From Deinococcus cellulosilyticus NBRC 106333 = KACC 11606 (lineage in GTDB: Bacteria > Deinococcota > Deinococci > Deinococcales > Deinococcaceae), in the NCBI RefSeq assembly GCF_007990775.1, contig NZ_BJXB01000032.1, positions 1 through 56,614 of the forward strand: 56,614 nucleotides of DNA, written 5' to 3'. The first letter of the stretch is position 1. Every line of letters begins with the position of its first letter. A program made the translations under genes and the position numbers. Below the pieces are notes generated by a model that had not been told where the DNA came from, did not search any database, and saw only the letters and a program-made list of their open reading frames with translations. Positions 39,936-48,376 of the stretch are shown piece after piece.

Positions 39936-41567
39936 GTGCTGAAAATTCAACAAGACCGCCTGCAATTCATCAAATGGTCTGGTCTGTTCCTGATTGGCAG
40001 CCTGGGGCTTCTGTTTCCACAGGGCACAGAAAACCACTGGTGGATGCTTCCCCTGCTGGGCGTGCTGGTGGCCTTCCTGTGGACGCGCACCAGCGCCCAC
40101 TGGACTGCGGCAAAAGTGGGGGTGCTCCTGTGGAGCATGGGCAAGGTGGCATTCGCACTGGATGCTGAACCCCCCGGACATGTCCTGATCCTGCTGGGAT
40201 ACCTGCTGTGGGCATGGAATCTGGTGCAACTCAAGGACCGCACCCGCAGCGGGATGTCCCTCACCCTGTTTTTGCCTCTGATGGCTGGCGTGCTGGCCGC
40301 CATTCTGCTGAAGCCCACTTCACTGCAGGCCGTCTATCCCTTGCTGGACCTGTTTCTGCTGGTGCTGGCCCTTCCTTCCCTGCAGGCGTTCATGGAAGGA
40401 AGAACCTCCCTGGGCCGCTCCATCTGGATCACAGGTCTGTATGCCCTGCTGGCCACCGACCTCAGCGAGGCCTTCACCAACACCCCCAACCACTTTCTGG
40501 TGTATGCCCTGATCTATACGGCCTTCGCTTACGGCATCCGTCTGGAGGAAGCCAGACAGTCTGAGAGCCTGACCCCCATCACCGCATCTGCGTTTGTGTT
40601 GCTTTGCACGGCACAACTGGTCTCACATTCCCTGCTGCCCCATGAGGTGGGCCTGCTGCACTTCTATCTGGCTTTTATGGGAATTTTTGGGCTGCTGCTT
40701 GCCCTCAGGAACCACCAGAAGCTGACCCAGAAGCAGTTCCAGACCTTCAACACGGCCCTGCTCACCATGCTGGACACCCGCGAATCCTCCTACCGTGAGC
40801 TGCGCATGGATGAACTGGCTGTGAACCTTTTTGAAAACCTGCGGCACATCCTCCCAGAGTTGAAAGGGCTTCAGCTGGAGGGCACAGACACCGTGCTGAT
40901 GGGAAACCCCACCCCTCTGCTCCGTGAGGAGAAGGTGTACATGGAAGGCCGGCCCAGCACCCACGTCACCTTCTACTTCAGCGAGATGCCTGCCCAGAAA
41001 CACGCCCTGGAAGCCACCATCAATGCCGCCAAATACGTGATCCAGTATGCAGCCAGACAGCATGCCATGCAGGCCCAGCTCTTCGTGGACCCCCTCACGG
41101 GCGTGTCCAACCAGCGGGCACTTCCTGGCATCACCCAGCGCTTTGAAGGTCTTTCCAGCAGACAGGGCTCTCCTGTGACCCTTTGCCTGCTGGACCTCGA
41201 CCATTTCAAAAAAATCAACGATCAGCATGGTCATGAAGTGGGAGACAAAGCCCTCAAACTCACCGCCACCCTGATCCGCAAACAGCTCAGGGGTGAAGAT
41301 GACATGGTGCGCTGGGGCAGCGATGAATTCATGATCTTTCTGTACAACTGCACCCCGGAACAGGCGGCAGGAACCCTGACCCGCATCCGGCAGAAGTTGA
41401 AGCTTTTCAGCCAGGACCGCCTGGGCTTCACGGTCAGTTTCTCGGTGGGCATCGCAGGAGGGGTGGTGTCTCTGCCCGGAGACCTGGGCAAGTGGATGCT
41501 GAGTGCAGATTTGCACCTGCTGGACGCAAAGGTGCGGGGCAGAAACCAGACGATTTCTGGCGGGTGA
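39936..41567 (+). CDS. Membrane diguanylate cyclase with GSDEF active site
   Basis: About 543 residues. The first ~260 hold around eight membrane spans; ~270-360 may be a GAF-like or helical linker; ~365-540 form a GGDEF domain. The active-site motif is RWGSDEFMIFL, where the usual GGDEF has Ser at the second place. The metal Asp (LLDLDHFKKINDQHG) is kept, and RGED five residues before the motif fits an inhibitory I-site. The protein should make cyclic di-GMP if GSDEF is tolerated. GTG 39936 has CCGAGG upstream; GTG 39915 is an alternative. It is convergent with a small membrane-protein gene. Confidence 0.88.
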   Translation: MLKIQQDRLQFIKWSGLFLIGSLGLLFPQGTENHWWMLPLLGVLVAFLWTRTSAHWTAAKVGVLLWSMGKVAFALDAEPPGHVLILLGYLLWAWNLVQLKDRTRSGMSLTLFLPLMAGVLAAILLKPTSLQAVYPLLDLFLLVLALPSLQAFMEGRTSLGRSIWITGLYALLATDLSEAFTNTPNHFLVYALIYTAFAYGIRLEEARQSESLTPITASAFVLLCTAQLVSHSLLPHEVGLLHFYLAFMGIFGLLLALRNHQKLTQKQFQTFNTALLTMLDTRESSYRELRMDELAVNLFENLRHILPELKGLQLEGTDTVLMGNPTPLLREEKVYMEGRPSTHVTFYFSEMPAQKHALEATINAAKYVIQYAARQHAMQAQLFVDPLTGVSNQRALPGITQRFEGLSSRQGSPVTLCLLDLDHFKKINDQHGHEVGDKALKLTATLIRKQLRGEDDMVRWGSDEFMIFLYNCTPEQAAGTLTRIRQKLKLFSQDRLGFTVSFSVGIAGGVVSLPGDLGKWMLSADLHLLDAKVRGRNQTISGG

Positions 41568-41612
41568 CCCCGCCAGAAATGCTTGAGAACATCATCAGCC
41601 AGATTTCGTGTT

Positions 41613-41780
41613 TCAGTTGTGAGGGTTGTGAGGCTTGTGCTGATCCGTGCGCAGATGCTCTTGACTGAGGTGTTGCACCATTGGGCGCTCATGGATCTCG
41701 GGAGGATTGGTGATTCGGTGAAGCAGGTAGATGCCGACCAGAACGATCAGCATGATCAGGGAGAGTATGATCCAATCCAT
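41613..41780 (-). CDS. Small single-span membrane protein, 55 residues
   Basis: The 55-codon ORF encodes a hydrophobic N-terminal span (WIILSLIMLIVLVGIYLLH, residues 3-21) followed by a polar, His-rich tail (ERPMVQHLSQEHLRTDQHKP and on to HNPHN). AAAGG lies close before the ATG. It lies between the convergent diguanylate cyclase and a LacI gene on the same strand, 119 bp downstream of the latter. I do not recognise it. The tail could bind metal or a partner protein; this is a guess. Confidence 0.55.
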   Translation of the reverse strand: MDWIILSLIMLIVLVGIYLLHRITNPPEIHERPMVQHLSQEHLRTDQHKPHNPHN

Positions 41781-41899
41781 GCCTTTACCGTAGCACGGTG
41801 GGGGTTGTCTTCAGGTTGTCTTCAGCTCAGATGGTGTCATTCAAACCCAAAGACAGCTGGAGACCATCCAGATCCAGGGTTTCAACTGGTCTTCTGTGC

Positions 41900-42925
41900 T
41901 CATCTGGCAGGAGGCCTTGCTGTGGAGGCCCGCTGAATCAGTTCCACCGGAAGCATCATGCGTTGCCCGGGAAGGATGTCTCCGTCGGTCATCGAAATGA
42001 TCAGGTTGATGGCGGTCTCTCCAAGCGTGTAGAGCGGCTGTCTGATGGTGGTGAGCTGGGGATGCACCCATCCAGCCATTGGGATGTCATCGAAGCCCAC
42101 CACCGAAAGGTCATCGGGGATGCGCAGGCCTCTGCGTCCTGCAGACTCCATCACCCCAAAAGCCATGGCGTCGCTGAGGGCAAAGATGGCCGTGGGAGGA
42201 TCAGCGAGGCTCAAGAGCTGTTCTGCTGCCCTGAATCCACTGGGCTGGCTGTAATCTCCCTGCACAATCAGGCTGTCATCGGCAGGAATGCCATTTTCCT
42301 GCAACACCTCTTTGTACCCTGCCAGACGCTCCAGATGGGCGCGGGAGTAGGTCCCACCAATGAACCCGATTCTGCGGTGTCCCAGATCAATCAGGTGCTG
42401 GGTGGCGAGCCTGCCTCCGGTGTGGTTGTCCACATCAATGGAAGGCAGGGGCGTCTCAATCAGACCGTGGTCCAGGGTGATGACCGGAATGTGGGTGTCC
42501 TGCAAGAGCGAAAGGTAGGTTTGCTCTGCCCTGGGAAGCAGCACCAGAATGCCATCTGCAAGTCCAGAAGCCAGGGACTGGATGCGTCTGAACTCACGCT
42601 CCTCGTCGTCACTGGTGGTGCAGACCAGGAGGTCCCAGTGCTGCTGGTCTGCGGCGTCTCCTGCACCACGCAGGATCTCTCCAATGTATAGGGTGTAATT
42701 GGAGTTGAGCTTCGGCACCACCAGACCAATGGTGCGGGTGCGCCCGGAAGCCAGATTACGCGCAGAGCGGTTGGCGATGTATCCGGTCTCCTGGATCACC
42801 TCCATGATGCGCTTGCGGGTCTCCTCGGCAACCCCTTTTTTGCCATTGATCACATTGGAAACGGTCATTTTCGATACGCCAGCGATGCGGGCAATTTCAC
42901 TCAGTGTCATTCCAGGTTTGGTCAT
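41900..42925 (-). CDS. LacI-family transcriptional regulator
   Basis: A 341-residue repressor. The N-terminal HTH is MTLSEIARIAGVSKMTVSNVINGKKGV (~residues 6-32; recognition part SKMTVSNVINGKKG), the hinge is SARNLASGRTRTIG, and ~60-335 form the sugar-binding effector domain with VVGFDDIPMAGWVHPQLTT and ILPGQRMMLP. (Cited in parts.) AGAGGACC precedes ATG 42925. The gene lies next to the GH16 glucanase gene, whose promoter carries three TTTA-CCGG-TAAA palindromes; a related half-site (42997-43008) lies upstream of this gene itself. It is the best candidate to control the glucanase. The inducer is likely a beta-glucan oligosaccharide. Confidence 0.93.
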   Translation of the reverse strand: MTKPGMTLSEIARIAGVSKMTVSNVINGKKGVAEETRKRIMEVIQETGYIANRSARNLASGRTRTIGLVVPKLNSNYTLYIGEILRGAGDAADQQHWDLLVCTTSDDEEREFRRIQSLASGLADGILVLLPRAEQTYLSLLQDTHIPVITLDHGLIETPLPSIDVDNHTGGRLATQHLIDLGHRRIGFIGGTYSRAHLERLAGYKEVLQENGIPADDSLIVQGDYSQPSGFRAAEQLLSLADPPTAIFALSDAMAFGVMESAGRRGLRIPDDLSVVGFDDIPMAGWVHPQLTTIRQPLYTLGETAINLIISMTDGDILPGQRMMLPVELIQRASTARPPAR

Positions 42926-42996
42926 GTGGGTCCTCTGCAGATGGGGCGATTCTGACGTTGGGGATGGGGGTCCCTCAATTGTAATCGAGGTGTAAT

Positions 42997-43008
42997 TTTA
43001 GCGATACA
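42997..43008. promoter_or_regulatory. Operator-like site upstream of the LacI gene, TTTAGCGATACA
   Basis: It matches 10 of 12 bases of the TTTAGCGGTAAA site in the glucanase promoter (45341-45352). The position about 70 bp before the LacI start fits autoregulation. Confidence 0.4.
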
Positions 43009-43148
43009 GCATCATTTGTTACTTTACCTGTCTAAAGTGAGGAAAAGGTGTAATTCCATCATCGGGCAGTCAAGGCCTGTGGCGGGCTCAAAACACCAGG
43101 TGCCTTTGCTCTTGATACAGACTTCATTTCCGATGTCCAGTGCTTTCC

Positions 43149-43162
43149 TGTAACACGTTACA
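43149..43162. promoter_or_regulatory. Perfect palindrome TGTAACACGTTACA
   Basis: A perfect 14-bp palindrome with a central CG, in the gap between the LacI gene start and the glucanase terminator. Its shape suits a LacI-type operator, perhaps for the LacI gene's own promoter, but it lies ~225 bp upstream. Confidence 0.4.
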
Positions 43163-43185
43163 TTGGCAGTGTCCTGCTTTTCAAT

Positions 43186-43213
43186 GAAAAACCCGAGACC
43201 TGCAGGTCTCGGG
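43186..43213 (-). terminator. Terminator of the GH16 gene
   Basis: A 22-bp perfect palindrome (43192-43213; arm CCCGAGACCTG) is followed on the minus strand by TTTTTCATTG. It lies 18 bp after the glucanase stop. Confidence 0.85.
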
Positions 43214-43230
43214 CTGAGCACTAGAGGAGT

Positions 43231-45213
43231 TTAGTTGATTTTTTCGAGGCGGAAATCATCGAAGAATAGATCATAACTGCCTGCCCCGGTGGCACCCAGA
43301 ATCTGCAAAATGGCCTTGTTGTTGGTCTGGGGGCCAGTGAACTCATAGGAGTAGGTTTTGGTGTCGGCAGTGATGTCCACCTGCTGGTTCAGATAGCGAC
43401 CGTAAGGGGCACCATCATCTCCAATCACCACTTCAACCTTGCGGGCATCAGAAGCATGAGCCTTAAAGGTCAGGCGGTACTTCTGGTCTTTCACGATGGG
43501 TACGTTCTTCTGGTTGAGCTGGATGTACCAGAATTCTGCAGAATTCACATTGCTGACCGCCAGTTTCACTTCACCATTGACCACGCTTGTTGTGACGTTG
43601 TTTTTCTCCTGATAGAAAGACCAGTAATCGGTTTTGTCCACTCCGGGAATGCCATCTACAGTGGGAGCCTCTTCAGAGAAACCACCGTTGTAGATCAGGT
43701 TGCCGTCTGCAGTTGGGGGCCGCATGTCAACATTCACATCACCGACTTCTTTGACCACCACATTGTCAATCCAGACGGTGTTCTTGCCTCCTGCACCCAG
43801 GTTGAACTCCAGGCGCGCTTCAGCATCGGTGAGCTGGTTCATGTCAAAGGTGAAGGTTTTGCGCTGCTTGGTCTTGCCAATCCCAATGGTCTGTTCACCA
43901 GAGTAGGCAGCCCAGCCACGGCTCTGACCGCCACCGACTTTGACCATGATGTTGCGGTCTGCACTGGACCACACATCAAAGCTGACTTCATACTTCTTGA
44001 GGTTCTTGATGGTGATGCCGTCCTGACGGATCTGCACCCCGTAGTTGGGCCCAGCGTCATTGGTGATGTCCACCTTCAGACTGTTGCCGTTGGCGGCATC
44101 ATTGGACATGGTGTAGGTGGCCCCTTCGGTGAAGTTGGTCCAGAAGTAAGATTTGGCCACATCCGGGAGGGTTGAGGTGTCTTCTTTGACACAGGGGTCG
44201 TTGTCTGCCCAGTCAAAAGAATTGTTGTAGATCAGGTTGCCGTCATCGAGGGGTGGACGCTGGGGACGGGGGGTCCAGGGGTACATCATGTCGGGACGGG
44301 CACCTGGATCACGGTTTTCATCCTGCAGGCCCCAGACCTTGACGTAATCGATTTCCATCTGGGCTTTGGTTGGGGTGGTGGCATCGGGGTTCCCGTCAAA
44401 GTTTCCACCGACAGCCAGGTTGAGAAGCAAATAGAAGGGTTTGTCAAACGGAGCGGGCCAGGCTGCAAGGTCCTCGTTTTTGCTGGGAGGATTGGCCTTG
44501 GAGCTCCACCACTGGGTTTTGGTGGCGGTCAAGACACCATCGACGTACCATTTCATTTCATTGGAACGCCACTCCAGGGTGTAGGTGTGCCAGTCTGCAA
44601 TGGTCTGCCCTTCAGGGAACAGGAATTCCTTGCCGGAAGAGGTGTTGTTGGGCCACATACCGCCGTAATGGATGGTGTGGGCCACCTTGCCGGGTTTGCT
44701 GCCCCAGGCCTCCATGATGTCGATTTCTCCGTTGGCTGCCCAGGTGCCGTAAGGATTGCCAGGCTGGTCCTCGGGGAGCATCCAGATGGCAGGCCACAAT
44801 CCACGGCCTGTGGGCAACTTGGCCCGGATCTCAAATTTTCCGTAAGTGCGGCTGAATTTTCCTGCAGTGCGGATGCGTCCAGAGGTCCAGCCAAACGTCT
44901 GCTCGACCCCATTTGCCAGACCTTTGTAATCTTCCTTGATGGCGGTGATCACCAGTTTGCCATCCTTGAGCGACACGTTTTGTGGGCGGTCCGTGTAGTA
45001 TTCCAGTTCGTTGTTTCCCCATCCAGCAACGTAAGGGGACTCTCCTCCACCAAAACCGTTGCCAATCTGGTATCCCCATTTGGTGGTGTCCAGAGCAGTT
45101 CCATTGAACTCGTCTTTCCACACGGTTCCGTCAGGTGTTGGGGTGTTGGGGTTACAGGCCATGAGGGACAGGGTGATCCCGAGTCCAAGAACTGCTCGAT
45201 ACTGTACTTTCAC
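43231..45213 (-). CDS. GH16 beta-glucanase (laminarinase-type) lipoprotein with two CBM4/9-like domains
   Basis: A 660-residue surface enzyme. The lipobox LSLMAC ends at Cys20. Residues ~32-295 are a GH16 jelly roll with the catalytic motif GEIDIMEAWG: nucleophile Glu163, Asp165, acid/base Glu168. Two all-beta domains (~330-500 and ~510-660), each starting with NLIYN(N/G)xF, are like CBM4/9 carbohydrate-binding modules. It should cleave beta-1,3 or mixed beta-glucans. GTG 45213 follows GGGAGG. The promoter carries several palindromes and the gene is followed by a strong terminator, so it is a monocistronic regulated unit under the nearby LacI protein. Confidence 0.93.
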   Translation of the reverse strand: MKVQYRAVLGLGITLSLMACNPNTPTPDGTVWKDEFNGTALDTTKWGYQIGNGFGGGESPYVAGWGNNELEYYTDRPQNVSLKDGKLVITAIKEDYKGLANGVEQTFGWTSGRIRTAGKFSRTYGKFEIRAKLPTGRGLWPAIWMLPEDQPGNPYGTWAANGEIDIMEAWGSKPGKVAHTIHYGGMWPNNTSSGKEFLFPEGQTIADWHTYTLEWRSNEMKWYVDGVLTATKTQWWSSKANPPSKNEDLAAWPAPFDKPFYLLLNLAVGGNFDGNPDATTPTKAQMEIDYVKVWGLQDENRDPGARPDMMYPWTPRPQRPPLDDGNLIYNNSFDWADNDPCVKEDTSTLPDVAKSYFWTNFTEGATYTMSNDAANGNSLKVDITNDAGPNYGVQIRQDGITIKNLKKYEVSFDVWSSADRNIMVKVGGGQSRGWAAYSGEQTIGIGKTKQRKTFTFDMNQLTDAEARLEFNLGAGGKNTVWIDNVVVKEVGDVNVDMRPPTADGNLIYNGGFSEEAPTVDGIPGVDKTDYWSFYQEKNNVTTSVVNGEVKLAVSNVNSAEFWYIQLNQKNVPIVKDQKYRLTFKAHASDARKVEVVIGDDGAPYGRYLNQQVDITADTKTYSYEFTGPQTNNKAILQILGATGAGSYDLFFDDFRLEKIN

Positions 45214-45275
45214 TTCATCCTCCCATGAAGCAGGAATGCAGACACGCTGGTCTGTTTTCCTGACCGCAGCACGAC

Positions 45276-45287
45276 TTTACCGGTAAA
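45276..45287. promoter_or_regulatory. LacI-type operator TTTACCGGTAAA, copy 1 (GH16 promoter)
   Basis: A perfect 12-bp palindrome with central CG, 63 bp upstream of the GH16 start. It is repeated exactly at 45498-45509. Confidence 0.7.
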
Positions 45288-45340
45288 ATTCTCAGGCCAG
45301 CTTTTTATCACCGAAGAGAGAATCGCCAATGGCATTTGCC

Positions 45341-45352
45341 TTTAGCGGTAAA
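45341..45352. promoter_or_regulatory. LacI-type operator TTTAGCGGTAAA, copy 2
   Basis: It differs from copy 1 at one base (C to G at the fifth position). The centre lies 65 bp from copy 1, about six helical turns, a spacing that can allow a DNA loop. Confidence 0.65.
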
Positions 45353-45386
45353 GTTGTTTTGGCTATGGGCACATGGTAAACACAAC

Positions 45387-45400
45387 TGACAGCGTTTTCA
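45387..45400. promoter_or_regulatory. cre/LacI-type site TGACAGCGTTTTCA in the GH16 upstream region
   Basis: Identical in all 14 bases to 428-441, the site before the left-edge LacI gene. A similar word with one inserted base lies at 45526-45540 (TGACAGGCGTTTTCA). This may let a second LacI-type protein act on the glucanase. Confidence 0.5.
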
Positions 45401-45497
45401 ATCCCCCCGATTTGCATCCCTGGCCTTTACAAAAAGCTTCACCAATGCAGGCAAATTCAAAAACCAGAAAATCCCGTTGCAGGGCAAGAATTGTCCG

Positions 45498-45509
45498 TTT
45501 ACCGGTAAA
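45498..45509. promoter_or_regulatory. LacI-type operator TTTACCGGTAAA, copy 3
   Basis: A perfect repeat of copy 1, 285 bp upstream of the GH16 start and ~175 bp before the divergent GNAT gene. The whole 45214-45683 gap holds no gene. Confidence 0.65.
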
Positions 45510-45683
45510 ATATGACCAGGAAATGTGACAGGCGTTTTCATCATATGTAACGGTACATGCCTGCTCTGGAAACCTTTCACCCTAAAAAACAATCAAAACA
45601 ATCAATCACTAAGAGATTTCCCTTACACCAGACCCTGAGACTGGACCATCCCGCATTTGGCCTAGAGAAACCTGAGCAGCAGA

Positions 45684-46523
45684 ATGTCAGAATCTGGCCA
45701 TATGACGTCCATCATCCTGCACCCTGCAACCTCTTATTCTCTGGCCACCCTCAATGACATCTTTGTGGGGTCCTTTCAGGGTTACTTTGTTCCCATTCCC
45801 AATGACCTGAGGATGTTCGCCTACCGCCTGAGGTCAGAACACATCGACCTGACCGAAAGTCTGGTGGCAGAAGTGGATGGACAACACGCTGGGATCTCTC
45901 TGACAGCACGCAGGCTGGGAAAAACCCGGCTTGCTGGTCTTGGCGTTTATCCTGAATACCGCAAACTTGGCATTGGGCAAAAGCTCACCTCAGCCTTCAT
46001 GCAACCGGCCCTGGAACGCCAGGACGAAGTTTTGCTGGAGTGCTTCCAGGCCAACATCGGAGCCCTGCAGCTCTACCAGAAGAATGGCTTTGAAATCAGA
46101 CGCAACCTCCTGGGATACTCAGGTCAGGTGGCAGCGGGTGCAGATCCAGGACTCCAGAAAATCTCGCTCTTGGAAGCTGTTGCCTTTGTCCGGGAGCATG
46201 CGGCTCCTGATCTTCCCTGGCAGATCTCAGCCGACACACTGATCAGCCTGCTTCCCACCGCACAGGCCTACCGACTGGACAACAGTGTGGCCATCCTTTC
46301 TCAGGCAGGAGAACACCTGTATGTCCGCTCTCTGGTCACAGCTCCTGAAGACCGCAACCAGGGTCAGGCCACCAGACTCCTGAAAGCCATTGCTGCTGCC
46401 ACAGGCATCTCCAGTTTTCAGGCCATTCCTGTCTTCCCAGAAGACCTGATCCGTCCACTGGCTGAGAAACTGGGCTGGCAGAGAAGTGACCTCTGCCAGT
46501 ATGAGCTGGTGTACCGTTCCTGA
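45684..46523 (+). CDS. Tandem GNAT-fold acetyltransferase-like protein
   Basis: A 279-residue protein with two GNAT modules. The first (~20-150) has the acetyl-CoA loop GLGVYPEYRKLGIGQKLTSAFM and the ALQLYQKNGFEIRRNLLGY ending typical of GNAT (R/Q-x-x-G-x-G/A: RKLGIG). The second (~160-275) keeps SLVTAPEDRNQGQATRLL but its loop reads RNQGQA, more degenerate. (Longer parts are cited in pieces.) Such double proteins usually have one active half. No Shine-Dalgarno sequence is seen before ATG 45684; ATG 45702 is an alternative. It is divergent from the glucanase gene; no functional link is evident. Confidence 0.85.
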   Translation: MSESGHMTSIILHPATSYSLATLNDIFVGSFQGYFVPIPNDLRMFAYRLRSEHIDLTESLVAEVDGQHAGISLTARRLGKTRLAGLGVYPEYRKLGIGQKLTSAFMQPALERQDEVLLECFQANIGALQLYQKNGFEIRRNLLGYSGQVAAGADPGLQKISLLEAVAFVREHAAPDLPWQISADTLISLLPTAQAYRLDNSVAILSQAGEHLYVRSLVTAPEDRNQGQATRLLKAIAAATGISSFQAIPVFPEDLIRPLAEKLGWQRSDLCQYELVYRS

Positions 46524-46539
46524 ATTCCAGCGTGCCGGT

Positions 46540-47241
46540 TTACTGGCTCTGGCCTGAAGTGCTCTGCACCGCAGCGGGCTGCACGGCCCCTTCTGGATTG
46601 GTGCGTTTGCGGCTGCGCAAGACCTTCCACAGGGCCAGAGCCCAGGCCATTCCTGCAGCCCAGCCAGAAACCACATCGGTTGGATAGTGCACGCCCAGAT
46701 AGATGCGACTGATGCCCACCGAAAGGGCAAAGAGCACCCCGACAATGAGCATGGAACTGCGATAACGGGTGTGCCACAAAAGCGCGATCAGCGAGGCAGC
46801 CAGAGCAGCAGAATACATGGAGTGCCCACTGGGGAAACTGGCCGCAGGTTCATTGACCAGTTTTTCCCACAGGTTGGGTCTTTCCCGGTCAAAAATCAAT
46901 TTGGTGATCACATTGAGCAAGCCCGCCCCCAGCGTTGCCAGCAGGAAGTAGATCCCGTAAGCCCGACGGTGCCGCAGGGCGAAAATGCAGATCAGCACAC
47001 TGATCGGGCCAATGATTTTGATGCTGCCCACAACACCCAGGGTGATGGCAAGGGCATCCAGAAAAGGGGTGGAGTGGCTGTGAAGCCAGCGCATGAAGGG
47101 CTCTTCGAACGTGAAGGGCTCTTTGTCCAGCAGATCTTCCGCAATGGCTCCCACTGCCAGCAAAGGAAGCAGGATGCCCAGCAACCAGAAGATCAGGGTT
47201 TTCCAGTGAAGTTTCAAAGCCTGTGAAATCCAGTTGAGCAT
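46540..47241 (-). CDS. PAP2-family membrane phosphatase
   Basis: A 233-residue protein with about six spans and the three PAP2 signatures: KLIFDRERPNLW (KX6RP), FPSGHSMYSA (PSGH) and SRIYLGVHYPTDVVSGWAAG (SRX5HX3D). It dephosphorylates lipid phosphates such as undecaprenyl-PP or phosphatidic acid on the outer side of the membrane. ATG 47241 is preferred; a TTG frame start at 47274 is less likely. The tail is basic, then rich in Ala/Gln/Ser. It ends 17 bp from the convergent GNAT gene. Confidence 0.93.
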   Translation of the reverse strand: MLNWISQALKLHWKTLIFWLLGILLPLLAVGAIAEDLLDKEPFTFEEPFMRWLHSHSTPFLDALAITLGVVGSIKIIGPISVLICIFALRHRRAYGIYFLLATLGAGLLNVITKLIFDRERPNLWEKLVNEPAASFPSGHSMYSAALAASLIALLWHTRYRSSMLIVGVLFALSVGISRIYLGVHYPTDVVSGWAAGMAWALALWKVLRSRKRTNPEGAVQPAAVQSTSGQSQ

Positions 47242-47317
47242 GAGTGCAGTGTGGCCTCCGTGTCCTTTCAACACTGTCAGAAAGACCTCTGGGTTAAACC
47301 TGCCTTAAGCATAACGG

Positions 47318-47650
47318 TCAATCATAAGGCAATTGTGGGACACGCAGACCTGCCAGGGTGAGCAGGTCTGCCACCTGATCCAGCAGCATGTGGATGGTGC
47401 AGTAAGGTCCCAGTGGATGGATCTCCTGCTCCGCCACCACCCCTGCTTTCAAAACAGCCTGAAACGTGTGTGGAGGGAACCGGGAGAGGAGCCTCTGGGA
47501 AGCATTCCGGGGGCTTTCCGAATACACCACTTCATCCAGCACATCCAGCCACTGGAAAACAACGCCCCGGTCATCGAAGAACTTCAGGCGGACATGGTCT
47601 TCTGGCTCTACCAGTTGACGCCAGTTTCTGGGATTGAAGGTCTCAAGCAT
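47318..47650 (-). CDS. Hypothetical protein, 110 residues
   Basis: The protein reads MLETFNPRNWRQLVEPEDHV at the start, followed by LKFFDDRGVVFQWLDVLDEVVYSESP and a hydrophobic-acidic C-terminal half (IHMLLDQVADLLTLAGLRVPQ). (Each is a partial extract of up to 26 residues shown by position; key features are the DDRG and the aspartate-rich helices.) No signal peptide or span is seen. GGGGAAG precedes ATG 47650, which lies 21 bp after the stop of the upstream gene. The two appear to be a small operon. I do not recognise the family. Confidence 0.6.
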   Translation of the reverse strand: MLETFNPRNWRQLVEPEDHVRLKFFDDRGVVFQWLDVLDEVVYSESPRNASQRLLSRFPPHTFQAVLKAGVVAEQEIHPLGPYCTIHMLLDQVADLLTLAGLRVPQLPYD

Positions 47651-47671
47651 GCGCTTCCCCAGTGTTCCTGT

Positions 47672-48028
47672 TCAGCCTGTGGCAACCCGGGCACGGCCAG
47701 GGGCAGCAAGGGAGAGGCTGTAGGCGACCTGACCACTGGTGTAACCACCGGGCAGACCCGCAAGGTGAATGGTCTGGTGGGTGAATCCATCCTGACAGCA
47801 GTACCAGCGGATCACACTGGCCGGACTCAGCAACCTGAACAGGACCTCCCGGTAAAAGGCATTCACCAGACGGTGAGGCTCGGTCCTGAGGGTGCGGTGG
47901 TTGCGGACATGAAACACCACCGTCACCTGATGCCGTTGAGGATCGGAGAACACCTGCACACCACAACTTTCAGGTGAACCCTCTCTGGGATGGTTGGTGA
48001 AACGGGGACTGGAATAAATGTTTTCCAT
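47672..48028 (-). CDS. Hypothetical protein, 118 residues
   Basis: Read from ATG 48028, which has AAGGAGG 11 nt upstream (a GTG at 48040 is too close to it). The protein has a polar start (MENIYSSPRFTNHPREGSPE), a basic region with VFHVRNHRTLRTEPHRLVN, a middle ASVIRWYCCQDGF and a Gly-rich end. Its two adjacent cysteines stand out. No membrane span is seen. I do not recognise the family. It is followed closely by the 110-residue gene, so the pair is probably co-transcribed, and it is preceded by a gene-free ~395-bp gap. Confidence 0.55.
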   Translation of the reverse strand: MENIYSSPRFTNHPREGSPESCGVQVFSDPQRHQVTVVFHVRNHRTLRTEPHRLVNAFYREVLFRLLSPASVIRWYCCQDGFTHQTIHLAGLPGGYTSGQVAYSLSLAAPGRARVATG

Positions 48029-48306
48029 TCTGACCTGCACCTCCTTCAGGGGACACCTGGGACAGCGTTTGAGATGGTGAGGTGAACTGAACAGGGGATG
48101 GGCAAAGGCGTGAAGACACGATCAGGCAGTGTGGGAAGTGTCCCTGAGAGGCCCGAAAAAGTTGTGCGTCACACAAGTACAGTAGGGTATTTTGAGCATA
48201 ACCCATGCAAATGAAAAGCATCCCCTGAAACAGTGTGGAAGATTTTTCTCAACTGAAGATGGGCTTTGTTTTTTTAGACATCTTTTGTTGGAGTCAGAAC
48301 AAACTG

Positions 48307-48334
48307 CATCCAGAAGTCAGACAACTTCTGGATG
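48307..48334. promoter_or_regulatory. Perfect 11-bp inverted repeat
   Basis: CATCCAGAAGT (48307-48317) and ACTTCTGGATG (48324-48334) flank a 6-nt loop in the gene-free stretch 48029-48423. No T-run follows, so it may be an operator or an RNA-processing site. Confidence 0.45.
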
Positions 48335-48376
48335 GGTCAAATCAGAGCCTGAACAACAAACCAATGGATCACATGT

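Noticed and set aside
43024..43221. 65-codon minus-strand ORF in the LacI-glucanase gap
   Set aside because: It starts inside the glucanase terminator and has no ribosome binding site.
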